This document shows, piece by piece, positions 7,400-16,810 of a DNA stretch of 64,000 nt (its first letter is position 1; each line of letters begins with the position of its first letter). Source of the DNA: Kaistella soli. Its GTDB lineage: Bacteria; Bacteroidota; Bacteroidia; Flavobacteriales; Weeksellaceae. The position numbers and the translations under genes were made by a program. Location: positions 1 to 64,000 of the forward strand of contig NZ_JAHOPF010000007.1 in NCBI RefSeq assembly GCF_019038595.1, in the 5' to 3' direction. A model generated the notes under the pieces. That model was not told the origin of the DNA. It saw only the letters and a program-made list of their open reading frames with translations, and ran no database searches.

Positions 7400-7726
7400 A
7401 TGCAAGATTTTTTAGAAAAATGCCTTTACTACAAAGGCGAAGAAAGCTGCCCTGCGGAGCTTAAAGCCCTTGGTTATAACGGAATCTGGTATTACGAGAT
7501 GCTCTGGGTAGAACGCGATGACCTTCGGGACGAAAACGGATTTAACATGCTGGAATACAAACACTACGGTCTTACACCATTTAATGAAAACGACGGCACA
7601 CCAATGACTCTGAAAGCACTGCTTTTTAACAGGCACATGCACTGGACGGGCGGCTGGGGACCGGAAAACGATGTGAAAAGCTTTAAACAATGGTATTTGG
7701 AGAATTATCTTGCGAAGCGACGGTAA
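7400..7726 (+). CDS. Hypothetical protein, 108 aa
   Basis: Start chosen at ATG 7400 (MQDFLEKCLYYKGEE); the open frame extends to a TTG at 7385, less likely. The protein is small, soluble, rich in aromatic residues (WYYEMLWVE, HMHWTGGWGPEND) and has no signal. No family is known to me. It stands alone, with no clear TAnnTTTG box. Confidence 0.6.
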   Translation: MQDFLEKCLYYKGEESCPAELKALGYNGIWYYEMLWVERDDLRDENGFNMLEYKHYGLTPFNENDGTPMTLKALLFNRHMHWTGGWGPENDVKSFKQWYLENYLAKRR

Positions 7727-7844
7727 GAATTGGATTTGCTTTCCGGAACTGTTAGCATCAGGGACAAAAGGAAAATCAGTATGGTCTAAAATTATGGTAC
7801 AACATTAGTTCCATATTGATGTCATAATTTTCGAATTTACCATC

Positions 7845-8228
7845 ATGCTCCGTGAGTTAAAAGAAAAAGTAAAAAAACTAAAACAGGAAACCGTTCCCAT
7901 CTATTATGCACTTTTCGACAGGCGCACGCCGCTGTCGGCAAAATTATTGGCGGCACTTACGGTAACCTACCTGCTCAGCCCTATCGATCTTATTCCTGAT
8001 TTTATTCCGGTTCTGGGCCTGCTGGACGACCTGATCATTGTTCCGCTGCTCATCACAGCAACCCTGAAACTGATTCCGCAATATGTGCTCGACGACATTA
8101 AAAGTAAAATAGACAGCAAAAAAAAACTGCCCACAAAATGGTATTATGCGTTGCCGGTGGTGGTGCTGTACGGATATCTGCTTTTGGTGATTTTCAGGCA
8201 TGCAAAGCAATGGTTTAACCTTTTCTAA
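7845..8228 (+). CDS. YkvA/DUF1232 family membrane protein
   Basis: The DUF1232 core is clear at about residues 30-66: PLSAKLLAALTVTYLLSPID, then LIPDFIPVLGLLDDLIIVP, the family's conserved S-P-[IL]-D-L-[IL]-P-D-F-[IL]-P-x-[IL]-G-x-[LI]-D-D signature. A further C-terminal hydrophobic helix (ALPVVVLYGYLLLVIF) follows. The function of this widespread family is unknown. Single-gene unit. Confidence 0.85.
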   Translation: MLRELKEKVKKLKQETVPIYYALFDRRTPLSAKLLAALTVTYLLSPIDLIPDFIPVLGLLDDLIIVPLLITATLKLIPQYVLDDIKSKIDSKKKLPTKWYYALPVVVLYGYLLLVIFRHAKQWFNLF

Positions 8229-8415
8229 ACCGTAAAACGTTTACAGGTTTTCACTGTTACTTCCGGCTCCGGTAGTCTTATGTCAGTGAATACTCAGGCT
8301 TTAACAATGGACCATCTGATCATTTTTCGGATTAATCTGTAACAAAAAAGGTACAGACGCTACCTATCTGCATTCACAGGATATTGACTTCTAAAAACTA
8401 ACCGAAACCATTTAA

Positions 8416-9126
8416 ATGATTCAGAAATTTATTATTTTCATTGGTGTATTTGCGCTTCTCCACAGCTGCAAAACCAATACCCGCAGCGTCTATATGCGTC
8501 CTACCCTCCACACCCTTCACCAGGTTAACAGCCAATACTCTTACATTCAGCTCAGGCAAACCGTGGCAGCACTGAAACCCGACCTTATTGCAGTAGAAAT
8601 ACGGTCTGAAGACCTAATGCAGGACTCACTGTATCTGAAAAAGAATTACCCGTACGAAATGTGGATGATGAAGCAATGGTTTCCTGCAGTACAGACAGCA
8701 GGTTTCGACTAGCTCGGAAGCGATATTGAAGGCCAACCCATACCTGAAAATTACTGGAAAGAAATATCTCCCATTAAAAAATACGAAAAAGCGCTTGCAG
8801 AAGATTCTGTTTACTCCAATAGAAAATCAAAATGCAGCCATTTCAATACCGAGCGCCTTCCCATCCTGAAAACCAAAAGTCTTGCGGAGATCCTGAGCAG
8901 CAATGACGCCCAACTTACCGGGAAGTTTTACAGCTGTCTCGCCGAAAGTCTGCATGGAAGCGTACATCAGCGAGTAACCGATTTCTATGACCAACGAAAC
9001 GATAAGCTGCTGGACAACATAAAAGACCTGATCGCTAAAAACAGAAACAAAAGGATCCTTATTATTACAGGAGACGATCATTATGCTTTCCTTAAAGACA
9101 AAATACCGCACAGGACCCATCAGTAA
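8416..9126 (+). pseudogene. TraB/DUF5694-like lipoprotein gene with nonsense codon
   Basis: The frame encodes 98 codons to a TAG at 8710-8712 and then continues in the same frame to TAA at 9124-9126 (237 codons in all). The sequence reads GFD-stop-LGSDIEG; a TGG to TAG change of Trp is the simplest explanation. The N-terminus is a lipoprotein signal (IIFIGVFALLHSC). The parts PDLIAVEIRSEDL, NDKLLDNIKDLI and RILIITGDDHYAFLKDKI resemble TraB/DUF5694-type proteins. No frameshifts are seen, so inactivation looks recent. Confidence 0.75.
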
Positions 9127-9190
9127 ACTTCATGCTTACAAAAACTAAATAACCATAACAGCGGTTTGTGCCGCATCAAATTCAATTTAC

Positions 9191-10105
9191 ATGAAAACAA
9201 TTCATTTATCTTTTTTAATGCTATTGGTGGCGAATTTATTTTCTGCCCAAATGTCTTCTAAAAAACCCGAAGCAACGGCTCCCTTTTTCACAGAGACTTC
9301 CGACGGCACGAAGCTTTTCACGAAAGTTTTGGGAAGCGGTGACCTTTGTATCTATGTTCACGGCGGTCCCGGGATGTGGAGCGATTCTTTTGAAAACCTC
9401 AAAGGTAAAAATCTCGAAAGCAAGCTCAGAATGGTGTATTACGACCAGCGCGGCAGCGGCCGTTCAGCCGGTTCAGTAACCAATGATTATTCCGTAAACA
9501 GAATGGTGGAAGACATCGAAGATATCCGCAAGAAACTGGGCGCAGGGAAAGTATATCTCATGTCGCACTCCTTCGGAGGGATTATCGCGACGGCTTACGC
9601 GGCGAAATACGGTGACCATCTGAAAGGGCTGATTCTGGTTAACAGCACCCTGTACCTCAACGATTCGGTGATGGGCCAGGTAGCCTACGCCAATGAACTT
9701 GCGGGAAGCCATATCGAAATTAAAGACGGCCAGTATATGCCGGCATTGGGCGAAGCCATGGGCGTACTGAATGACAAAGGGCTTATTTATAAACTGCTTA
9801 CTGACACCCAGGAGAATATGGATACCCTGAACAAGATCGATGCGAAGAGACCAGAGGAAAACGGCTTCCGCAATAACGTCTGGAACATCAGTGAATATTA
9901 CGGTGATTTCACCAAACTTACGCCGGAGATAAAAGTTCCTGTTTTGGTCATTAGCGGAACTCAGGATCACGCCGTAGGTCCGCAGCACTATAAACTGTTT
10001 AAATTCCCTAAACAGAAAGTGGTACAGATCAAGGGCGGACACTTGCTGTATTACGAAAACAATGATGAGTTTGTAAAGAGTGTTTTTTCATTCATCCAAA
10101 AATAA
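9191..10105 (+). CDS. Secreted alpha/beta hydrolase, proline iminopeptidase-like
   Basis: Predicted serine hydrolase of the S33 (prolyl aminopeptidase-like) group. A signal peptide (MKTIHLSFLMLLVANLFSAQ) precedes an alpha/beta hydrolase domain. HGGPG (57-61) forms the oxyanion site, YYDQRGSGRS follows, the nucleophile S127 lies in SHSFGG, and the acid and base are likely the Asp in ISGTQDHAVGP and the His in KGGHLLYYEN. Periplasmic location is inferred. The GNAT gene starts 19 bases after its stop and may share its transcript. Substrate unknown. Confidence 0.82.
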   Translation: MKTIHLSFLMLLVANLFSAQMSSKKPEATAPFFTETSDGTKLFTKVLGSGDLCIYVHGGPGMWSDSFENLKGKNLESKLRMVYYDQRGSGRSAGSVTNDYSVNRMVEDIEDIRKKLGAGKVYLMSHSFGGIIATAYAAKYGDHLKGLILVNSTLYLNDSVMGQVAYANELAGSHIEIKDGQYMPALGEAMGVLNDKGLIYKLLTDTQENMDTLNKIDAKRPEENGFRNNVWNISEYYGDFTKLTPEIKVPVLVISGTQDHAVGPQHYKLFKFPKQKVVQIKGGHLLYYENNDEFVKSVFSFIQK

Positions 10106-10124
10106 ACGGTTAAATCTTCTCTCC

Positions 10125-10976
10125 ATGGAAATAAAATCACTTGAAGACATCAGCTTCGAAGCGGTTTTTGCTGCCTTTAATCAAGCTTTCGCCGATTATG
10201 AAATGCAGCTCAACGCGGATGAACTGAAGAGCATGCTCATCCGCCGCGGCTACAGAGCGGAATTGTCTTTCGCAGCTTTTGAAGGCGAAAAGATCGTCGC
10301 CTTTACCCTGAACGGTACCGGAGATTTCAACGGACTCAAAATCGCTTACGATACCGGAACCGGAACGCTGAAAAGCCACAGAGGACAGAGTCTTGCCGGC
10401 AAAATATTCGAACACTCCATCCCTTATCTTCAGCATGCAGGCATTTCGCAATATCTGCTCGAAGTGCTTCAGCATAATACCGCGGCCGTTTCGGTATATC
10501 AAAAGGCAGGCTTTAAAATCACCCGCGAATTCAATTATTTCAGCTGGAACAACGAAGCGGTGAAAGCAGCTTTAGGAGACACCGCTGGGAAATTTCAAAT
10601 TAAACCGGTAACCGGCCGTTTGCCTGAAAAGGTGTCGGAATTTTGCGACTTTGAGCCTTCCTGGCAGAATACTTTTCAGTCGATTGAACGGGCGCAGGAA
10701 AATTTCGTGAATCTGGGTGCCTATGACGGTGAACAGTTGGTAGGCTACTGTATTTTTGAGCCGCTTTCGGGAGACCTTACCCAAATTGCCGTTCATCAGG
10801 ATCACCGCAGAAAAGGCGTAGGTTCATTACTGCTGCAGGAAATGACAAAACTGAATACCAATTCCCGGGCAAAACTCATCAATGCAGAAGTAAACTGTAC
10901 CGCAATCCTACACTTCCTGAAGTCTAAAAACATTGGGCTGACCGGAAAACAGTACGAGATGGTAAAGGAATTATAG
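10125..10976 (+). CDS. Tandem GNAT-family N-acetyltransferase
   Basis: Start chosen at ATG 10125 (MEIKSLEDISFEAVFAAFNQ), after the upstream hydrolase gene ends; a longer frame from 10080 overlaps that gene. Two GNAT modules are visible: residues about 1-150, with the acetyl-CoA loop replaced by HRGQSLAGKIFEHS, and about 160-283, with the classic QDHRRKGVGSLLLQEM motif. The second is probably the active site. Cytoplasmic; substrate unknown. Confidence 0.82.
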   Translation: MEIKSLEDISFEAVFAAFNQAFADYEMQLNADELKSMLIRRGYRAELSFAAFEGEKIVAFTLNGTGDFNGLKIAYDTGTGTLKSHRGQSLAGKIFEHSIPYLQHAGISQYLLEVLQHNTAAVSVYQKAGFKITREFNYFSWNNEAVKAALGDTAGKFQIKPVTGRLPEKVSEFCDFEPSWQNTFQSIERAQENFVNLGAYDGEQLVGYCIFEPLSGDLTQIAVHQDHRRKGVGSLLLQEMTKLNTNSRAKLINAEVNCTAILHFLKSKNIGLTGKQYEMVKEL

Positions 10977-11106
10977 TTCTTTATTTTTTCGCTGGAGATT
11001 TATAATCATATTGTTAATCTTTTAAGGGTTTCAAAAGCTACCCTATCTGAAAAACTTTATCTGATGTCATCGGAAAGTTATTGTGATTTAGGTTTCAATA
11101 AACGGC

Positions 11107-12963
11107 TTAGCGGTCAGTTTCAATCTCCAGGATCATGGCAGTTGCGGCAGGGATTTTCAGCGTATTTTCAAAACTAAACTCCTGGTCTGTAATAATATCC
11201 CTGGCTTTGAACTGCGTTGGGACTGCTTCGTGATACCGTTTTAAATCAATGGTAACCTCTTCTTCATTTTTATTGAGCAAAACCATAACCTGCTGTTGGT
11301 CATTGTACCGGAAATAGATATAGACATTGTTTTTTTGCGGAGCGTAGTGAAGAAATTTTCCGTTGGTAACAGCGGAGTTGGTTTTTCGCCAATTCAGTAA
11401 TTTCGAGAAGTAGGCCTTTGCTTCTTTTTCGCCGGTGGACAAACCCTTTTCTGTCAGGGTGTTTTTAGCATCTGTTTTCCAGCCGCCATAAAAGTCCCCT
11501 CGTCGCTGTCCGTCGCTTCCTGCTTTTTCGTTGGTCATCAGTACTTCAGTTCCGTAGAAAAACTGGGGAATTCCCCGCATGGTCATATACATCGCAATTC
11601 CGAGTTTCCAGTGTGAAAAGTTTTTGTTGATCCGGGAATAGAAACGGTCGATATCATGGTTGTCGGGAAAAATGAGCTGCTCATCGGGATGAGGATAGAA
11701 AAAATCTAAAGCCACGCCCTGATAAACATCGCGCCATGGCGAATACCAGTCATCCGTTCTGTTGAGGCTGGTTACAATATTGTCTGTCAAAGAAAAGTCC
11801 ATCACAGTGGGTAAATAAGATTGGTAACCATCGCTGTTTATTTTATCTTTTTGCCAGTAGGCGTTTTGAGCCGGAATTCTGGTCATTTCTTCACCGACGA
11901 TATTCATATTCGGATATTCATCAGTGATGGTTTTGGTCCAGACGGAAAGGAAATCTTTGTCCGCATCAGAAAAGGTATCTTCTCTAAGTCCCGAAATCCC
12001 TGCATATTCTACCCACCAAATGGTGTTCTGAATGAGGTATTTTGCGACCAAAGGGTTTTTCTGGTTAAGATCAGCCATATGGTCATCAAACCATCCATCG
12101 GTGTATTCTTTTTTATCAATTCCGGTAGCGTAGAGATCATTAACCGTTGATTTCAGATGATTGGTCCGGGTATGGGTGTCGGAAAAGTTAAGCCAGTCTT
12201 TAGAGGGCAGATCTTTCACGAAATAGTATTCGTTTCCGCAATGATTGAGAATGACGTCCCAAATGATTCCGATGTTTCTCTTTTTCGCTTCATGAGATAG
12301 TTTTTTGAAATCTTCATTGGTCCCAAAACGGGGATCTATTTTATATAAATCAGTCGCTGCATAGCCGTGATATGAGTATTGCGGCTGGTTGTTTTCTGTT
12401 AAAGGCGTGTTCCATATTTGGGTAAATCCCAGCGACTGTATATAATCTAAATGATTGACAATGCCATGGATATCGCCTCCGTGTCTTTTATCTTCACTGC
12501 TTCTGTTGACGGTTTTCTCATTCATCGTCGGAATCACGTCGTTATTTGCGTTTCCATTGGCGAAACGGTCGGGTACAATAAGGTAAATGGCATCTTTCTG
12601 AGAGAAACTTTCCCGGTTAGCGCTTTCTTTTTCCCTTTCCAGCAATGGGAACTTCTGAGTGATTTTCTTCCCGTTCTCTTTAAAGAAATCAATATTAAGA
12701 ATACCGGGTTTGGTGTGGTCGGATATTTTAAGTGTTAGAAAGAGGTAATTGGGATTTTCCACTTTTTTAGATGCTCCAAGCTGAACGCCGGGATAGGAGA
12801 TTTTAGGTTCCAGATTAGAAATGTCTTTTCCGTAAACGAGCAGGGTGACGGTATTGTATTTCATCCCGATCCACCAGTTGGCAGGTTCTATTCTTTCAAT
12901 TTTCTGGGAGTAAAAAAGTGTTGACAGTAAAAGAGCAACAAATAAGGGAAGTGTTTTTTTCAT
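11107..12963 (-). CDS. Secreted GH13 alpha-amylase/cyclomaltodextrinase (SusA-like)
   Basis: Hydrolyses alpha-1,4-glucans or maltooligosaccharides, likely in the periplasm. Start set at MKKTLPLFVALLLSTLFYSQ (12963), which gives a signal peptide; the frame opens upstream to 13077 without need. An N-terminal beta domain of cyclomaltodextrinase type (PANWWIGMKYNTVTLLVYG) precedes the GH13 barrel: DVILNHCGNE (region I), GLREDTF with the nucleophile Asp (II), VGEEMTR with the acid/base Glu (III), FPDNHD (IV). About 618 residues, full length. It is transcribed divergently from a membrane LytTR regulator. Confidence 0.9.
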   Translation of the reverse strand: MKKTLPLFVALLLSTLFYSQKIERIEPANWWIGMKYNTVTLLVYGKDISNLEPKISYPGVQLGASKKVENPNYLFLTLKISDHTKPGILNIDFFKENGKKITQKFPLLEREKESANRESFSQKDAIYLIVPDRFANGNANNDVIPTMNEKTVNRSSEDKRHGGDIHGIVNHLDYIQSLGFTQIWNTPLTENNQPQYSYHGYAATDLYKIDPRFGTNEDFKKLSHEAKKRNIGIIWDVILNHCGNEYYFVKDLPSKDWLNFSDTHTRTNHLKSTVNDLYATGIDKKEYTDGWFDDHMADLNQKNPLVAKYLIQNTIWWVEYAGISGLREDTFSDADKDFLSVWTKTITDEYPNMNIVGEEMTRIPAQNAYWQKDKINSDGYQSYLPTVMDFSLTDNIVTSLNRTDDWYSPWRDVYQGVALDFFYPHPDEQLIFPDNHDIDRFYSRINKNFSHWKLGIAMYMTMRGIPQFFYGTEVLMTNEKAGSDGQRRGDFYGGWKTDAKNTLTEKGLSTGEKEAKAYFSKLLNWRKTNSAVTNGKFLHYAPQKNNVYIYFRYNDQQQVMVLLNKNEEEVTIDLKRYHEAVPTQFKARDIITDQEFSFENTLKIPAATAMILEIETDR

Positions 12964-13026
12964 AATCGGTATTAATGTTTTTTGATGGAAGTAATCTTTC
13001 AGTCTTTTCATCATGAGTTTACAGAA

Positions 13027-13034
13027 CAAAAATA
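13027..13034 (-). promoter_or_regulatory. -7 box (TATTTTTG) for GH13 gene
   Basis: On the minus strand this matches TAnnTTTG, 63 bases upstream of the start at 12963, in the divergent intergenic region with the LytTR gene. Confidence 0.4.
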
Positions 13035-13135
13035 TTTCATAAAACCCAATGCGGAAAGCACCCGGTACATACAGCAACCCATGAGGGACGAACAGCAGGA
13101 TGTACGGCGAAAGCTGTTATTCAAGAATAAAACAC

Positions 13136-13143
13136 TATTTTTG
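13136..13143 (+). promoter_or_regulatory. -7 box (TATTTTTG) for LytTR gene
   Basis: Matches TAnnTTTG 25 bases ahead of the start at 13169. The box sequence is the same as that of the divergent GH13 gene about 100 bases away. Confidence 0.45.
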
Positions 13144-13168
13144 AATAAAGGATTTAAACTGTATTTAA

Positions 13169-13963
13169 ATGAACATTACCCAGTGCAGGCTTACCAACCA
13201 TATTTTATACTGGATGCTGTTTGTTCTGTTTTGGAGTTTTGTATGGGGCCTGTCCGATTATGATTTTCTCAGAAATATACTCATTCAGATATGCTGTCTT
13301 CCTTCCAGGATGCTTTTGGTTTATATCAGTCTGTATTTTCTGTATCCAGTGTTCTTTCTGAAAAAGAAATACCTGCTGTTCGCCCTTTACTACAGTTTAT
13401 TGGTGCTGTTTATAAGTGTACTTATTCAGCGGCCATTTATGATGTATTATATTCAGCCTCATTACATTCCGGGATATCAGAGTAACCACTTTTTTGAACC
13501 CTCAGAAATAATGAACACCGCACTGGATATTAATATCGCAGCCATTATTCCGTTAGGGTACACCATTTTGAAATCATTGGAAAGAGTAAACCGCGATAAT
13601 TCAGTGCTTGCGGAGCAGAATAACCTTTTGAAAACCGCCAAAGACCAGCATATCATCGAACTTAAAATTGACAAGTCAGTATATAAAATCCCTGTTGCTG
13701 AAATTGAATACATTGAAAGCCAAAGAAATAATGTGAGGATTAAATTGATCGGTTCGGAACTGATCGCGAGACAAAATATATCCTCACTTCAGGATCTGCT
13801 TCCGAAAGAACATTTCGTAAGAGTTCACCGCTCCTTTCTCATCAACAGAAGCCGGATAACCGCTTATTCAGCAAGTAAAATAGCGCTCAGCGATGTTACC
13901 GTCCCCATTGGCCGGAGCTATAAAGAAGCTGTTCTGAACAGCTTAGGGAGTGCTGGATCCTAA
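13169..13963 (+). CDS. Membrane-anchored LytTR DNA-binding regulator
   Basis: Four predicted membrane helices (about residues 11-130: ILYWMLFVLFWSFVWG, MLLVYISLYFLYPVFF, LLFALYYSLLVLFISVL, INIAAIIPLGYTI) precede a short coiled linker and a LytTR DNA-binding domain (about 165-258: YKIPVAEIEYIESQRNNVRI, then LLPKEHFVRVHRSFLINRSR). No receiver domain is present, so any signal must come through the membrane part. Direct control of the divergent GH13 gene is inference from position only. Confidence 0.85.
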   Translation: MNITQCRLTNHILYWMLFVLFWSFVWGLSDYDFLRNILIQICCLPSRMLLVYISLYFLYPVFFLKKKYLLFALYYSLLVLFISVLIQRPFMMYYIQPHYIPGYQSNHFFEPSEIMNTALDINIAAIIPLGYTILKSLERVNRDNSVLAEQNNLLKTAKDQHIIELKIDKSVYKIPVAEIEYIESQRNNVRIKLIGSELIARQNISSLQDLLPKEHFVRVHRSFLINRSRITAYSASKIALSDVTVPIGRSYKEAVLNSLGSAGS

Positions 13964-14116
13964 TATATACAATTTATTTTTGCCTCACTTCGGTTTCACC
14001 GCCACCCAAAAGTCTTCTCGCGCGGCCTATTGTTGATGACCACTGATTTTTCAAAATATTCTCAAAATTTTAAGGACTGGCATGTTTTTTTTATTACAGT
14101 TCATAAGTAACTGAAA

Positions 14117-14422
14117 ATGATTATGAAAAGCAAGATCCTTATCCTCGACAATAAAATATATTCCCTCTCTAAAGTTTCAAATTTTCTGAAACAAAAGAAA
14201 TTTGAAGTGGTGAAGCCTACGGAAACCCAAAGTGTGTTCAATATCTGTTCAAAGGCAGACGTTGCCGCGGTGATCATTGATCTGCGGCTTTTCGGCGAAA
14301 AATCCGCTGTTTTCATCAGGAATTTAAAAGAAAATGTACTTCCGGAACACGTGAAATTAATTACCATTTCCGATCATACTTCTCCCCGTCAGATCTTTCA
14401 AAAAATTACGTTGGATACCTGA
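14117..14422 (+). CDS. Stand-alone receiver-like domain protein, 101 aa
   Basis: Residues follow the beta-alpha pattern of a response-regulator receiver: KILILDN at the start, AVIIDLRL with the possible phospho-acceptor Asp, and VKLITISDHTS with the conserved Thr/Ser position. The acidic pair after strand 1 is reduced to D-N and the conserved lysine after the last strand is not evident, so phosphorylation is doubtful. Start could be ATG 14123 instead. No partner kinase is nearby. Confidence 0.55.
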   Translation: MIMKSKILILDNKIYSLSKVSNFLKQKKFEVVKPTETQSVFNICSKADVAAVIIDLRLFGEKSAVFIRNLKENVLPEHVKLITISDHTSPRQIFQKITLDT

Positions 14423-14475
14423 AAGTAAAAGCAGCTCGTCCAGAAAGCGGGTAAAATTCCCACAACGGGTCAGCA

Positions 14476-14519
14476 TCAAAGCAATGTCAAAGGAATGTCA
14501 AAGGAAAGTCAAAGCAATG
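14476..14519. repeat. Four 11-bp tandem repeats upstream of tex
   Basis: Units TCAAAGCAATG, TCAAAGGAATG, TCAAAGGAAAG and TCAAAGCAATG lie end to end, about 95 bases upstream of the tex ATG. A TACCTTTT sequence, a near match to TAnnTTTG, lies about 25 bases downstream of the array. The 11-bp period places each unit on the same helix face. Confidence 0.7.
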
Positions 14520-14614
14520 TATAACTAATGTCCGGAAGATTCCTACCTTTTTCCTTAAACCCTGTTGATTCATTCCTATAATTCTCCCTATTTTAGCGGT
14601 CTTAAAAATCTCCT

Positions 14615-16741
14615 ATGACCGCGACCGGCTTTATTCAAAAATCCCTTCCTCTTTCTGAGAAAAATATCAGTACAACCCTGAAACTTCTGGGCGAAGACTG
14701 TACCATCCCTTTTATTTCCCGATACCGGAAAGATGCCACGGGAAACCTCGACGAAGTTCAGATTGAGCAGATCGCCAAACTCAACACCCAGTTTGAGGAA
14801 ATTATTAAAAGGAAAGAAAGCATCCTTAAATCCATTGAAGAACAGAACTCCCTTTCCCCTGAATTAAAACAAAGGATTGAAACGAGTTTTGACCTTCAGG
14901 AACTGGAGGATCTGTACCTGCCTTTCAGGAAAAGAAGAAAAACCAAAGCCGACACCGCGAAAGAAAAAGGTCTGGAACCTTTGGCCAGAATCATTATGAG
15001 CCAGAAAGCCAATGACCTTCAGTTCCTTGCTTCCAAATACCTGAATGATGAGGTGACTTCGGTGGAAGATGCGCTTCAGGGCGCCAGAGACATTATGTCG
15101 GAATGGATTAATGAAAACGGATATGTCCGCAAAAACCTCAGACGCTTATTTCAGCGTAAGGCAATTATTTCTTCAAAAGTAGTAAAAGCTAAAAAAGATG
15201 AGGAAGCCGCACAGAAATTCTCCCAATATTTTGAATGGGAAGAAAGCCTGAACAGAATTCCTTCGCACCGCCTTTTGGCCATGCTCAGAGCGGAAGCTGA
15301 AGGTTTCGTGAAAACTAAAATTGATGTCGACAAGGACGAAGCCCTCGACCTTATCGAAAACGCCATCCTGAAATCCAATAATGAATGTACAGATCAGATT
15401 GCAATTGCAATCGGGGACAGTTATAAAAGATTGCTCGAACCCGCAATTTCCAACGAGGCCTTGCAGGAAGCAAAACAGAAGGCAGACGAAAAAGCGATCG
15501 GCATCTTTTCTGAAAACCTCAGACAGCTGCTGCTCGCGCCGCCTTTAGGCGAAAAACGGATTCTTGCCATCGATCCCGGTTACCGAAGCGGCTGCAAGGT
15601 GGTTTGTCTGGATGAAAAAGGTGACCTCCTGCACAACGAAACGATCTACCCTCACGCTCCGCAAAACGAGAGCGGAATGGCGATGAAGAAGATCCGCTCC
15701 ATGGTAAATGCCTATAATATTCAGGCGATCTCGATTGGAAACGGAACGGCAAGCCGGGAAACAGAATTCTTTATCAAGAAAATAGCTTTTGATACTCCGC
15801 CTCAGGTTTTTGTAGTTTCCGAAGCCGGCGCGTCGGTATATTCAGCAAGCAAGATTGCGAGGGATGAATTTCCATCTTTCGATGTCACGGTTCGCGGAGC
15901 CATTTCGATTGGCAGAAGACTTTCTGATCCTTTGGCAGAACTCGTAAAGATCGATGCGAAATCAATCGGTGTCGGACAGTATCAGCATGATGTAGACCAG
16001 ACTCAGCTGAAAAACGAACTGGATACTACCGTAATGAAATGCGTAAATTCTGTCGGAATCAATCTGAATACGGCAAGCAAATCGCTGTTGAGTTATGTCT
16101 CGGGAATCGGGGAAAAGATGGCAGAGAATATTGTGAATTACCGCGCAGAAAACGGAGCTTTTGAAGACAGAAAACAACTGAAAAAAGTACCGAGACTTGG
16201 AGAAAAGGCTTTTCAGCAGGCCGCAGCTTTTGTGAGAATTGCCAACAGCAAAAACCCGCTGGATAATTCAGCGGTTCACCCGGAAGCCTACCCTGTCGTG
16301 GAGAAAATGGCAAAAGATTTAAGTATTAAAACCGTTGACCTCATCGCTAATAAAGAAAAGATTGCTTTAATCACTCCTGAAAAATATGTAACCGAAACCA
16401 TTGGCATTTTAGGGATTAAAGATATTCTGAAAGAACTTGAAAAACCCGGTTTAGATCCCAGGAAAGCTGCGAAGGTTTTTGAGTTTGACCCTACCGTTAA
16501 AAGCATCAAAGATTTAAAAACCGGAATGATCCTTCCCGGCATCGTGAACAACATCACGGCATTTGGCTGTTTCGTAGATCTTGGGATCAAAGAAAGCGGA
16601 CTGGTGCATATCTCACAGCTGAAAGACGGTTTTGTTTCCGATGTGAATGAAGTGGTGAAACTGCATCAGCACGTTCAGGTAAGGGTGACAGAAGTGGATG
16701 AGGCAAGGAAAAGGGTGCAGCTGAGTATGATACTGAATTAG
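14615..16741 (+). CDS. tex: Tex family RNA-binding transcription accessory protein
   Basis: Cytoplasmic nucleic-acid-binding protein of the Tex/YhgF family, related to eukaryotic Spt6. Domains in order: N-terminal helical Tex domain (1-190), YqgF RNase-H-like fold (about 310-430, ILAIDPGYRSGCKVVCLDEK), helix-hairpin-helix pair (about 480-560, LLSYVSGIGEKMAENIVNYR), and S1 RNA-binding domain (about 635-708, GIVNNITAFGCFVDLGIKES). At 708 residues it is slightly shorter than E. coli Tex (773). Single gene, ends at a bidirectional hairpin. Confidence 0.95.
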   Translation: MTATGFIQKSLPLSEKNISTTLKLLGEDCTIPFISRYRKDATGNLDEVQIEQIAKLNTQFEEIIKRKESILKSIEEQNSLSPELKQRIETSFDLQELEDLYLPFRKRRKTKADTAKEKGLEPLARIIMSQKANDLQFLASKYLNDEVTSVEDALQGARDIMSEWINENGYVRKNLRRLFQRKAIISSKVVKAKKDEEAAQKFSQYFEWEESLNRIPSHRLLAMLRAEAEGFVKTKIDVDKDEALDLIENAILKSNNECTDQIAIAIGDSYKRLLEPAISNEALQEAKQKADEKAIGIFSENLRQLLLAPPLGEKRILAIDPGYRSGCKVVCLDEKGDLLHNETIYPHAPQNESGMAMKKIRSMVNAYNIQAISIGNGTASRETEFFIKKIAFDTPPQVFVVSEAGASVYSASKIARDEFPSFDVTVRGAISIGRRLSDPLAELVKIDAKSIGVGQYQHDVDQTQLKNELDTTVMKCVNSVGINLNTASKSLLSYVSGIGEKMAENIVNYRAENGAFEDRKQLKKVPRLGEKAFQQAAAFVRIANSKNPLDNSAVHPEAYPVVEKMAKDLSIKTVDLIANKEKIALITPEKYVTETIGILGIKDILKELEKPGLDPRKAAKVFEFDPTVKSIKDLKTGMILPGIVNNITAFGCFVDLGIKESGLVHISQLKDGFVSDVNEVVKLHQHVQVRVTEVDEARKRVQLSMILN

Positions 16742-16758
16742 TTTCTTTTGCCTTAAAA

Positions 16759-16798
16759 TAAAAGTTCCGTGATGAGAGTCATCCGGAACTTTTTTTAT
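16759..16798. terminator. Bidirectional terminator between tex and PfpI gene
   Basis: AAAGTTCCG at 16761 pairs with CGGAACTTT near 16792, with an inner GATGA/TCATC stem and a T-run on the plus strand (A-run on the other side). It serves the convergent genes on both sides. Confidence 0.85.
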
Positions 16799-16810
16799 GC
16801 TTTTGAATAT

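Noticed and set aside
10645-10660. GACTTTGAGCCTTC, identical to part of the RAYT REP flank
   Set aside because: It lies in the coding sequence of the GNAT protein (CDFEPS), lacks the second hairpin arm and is most simply chance.
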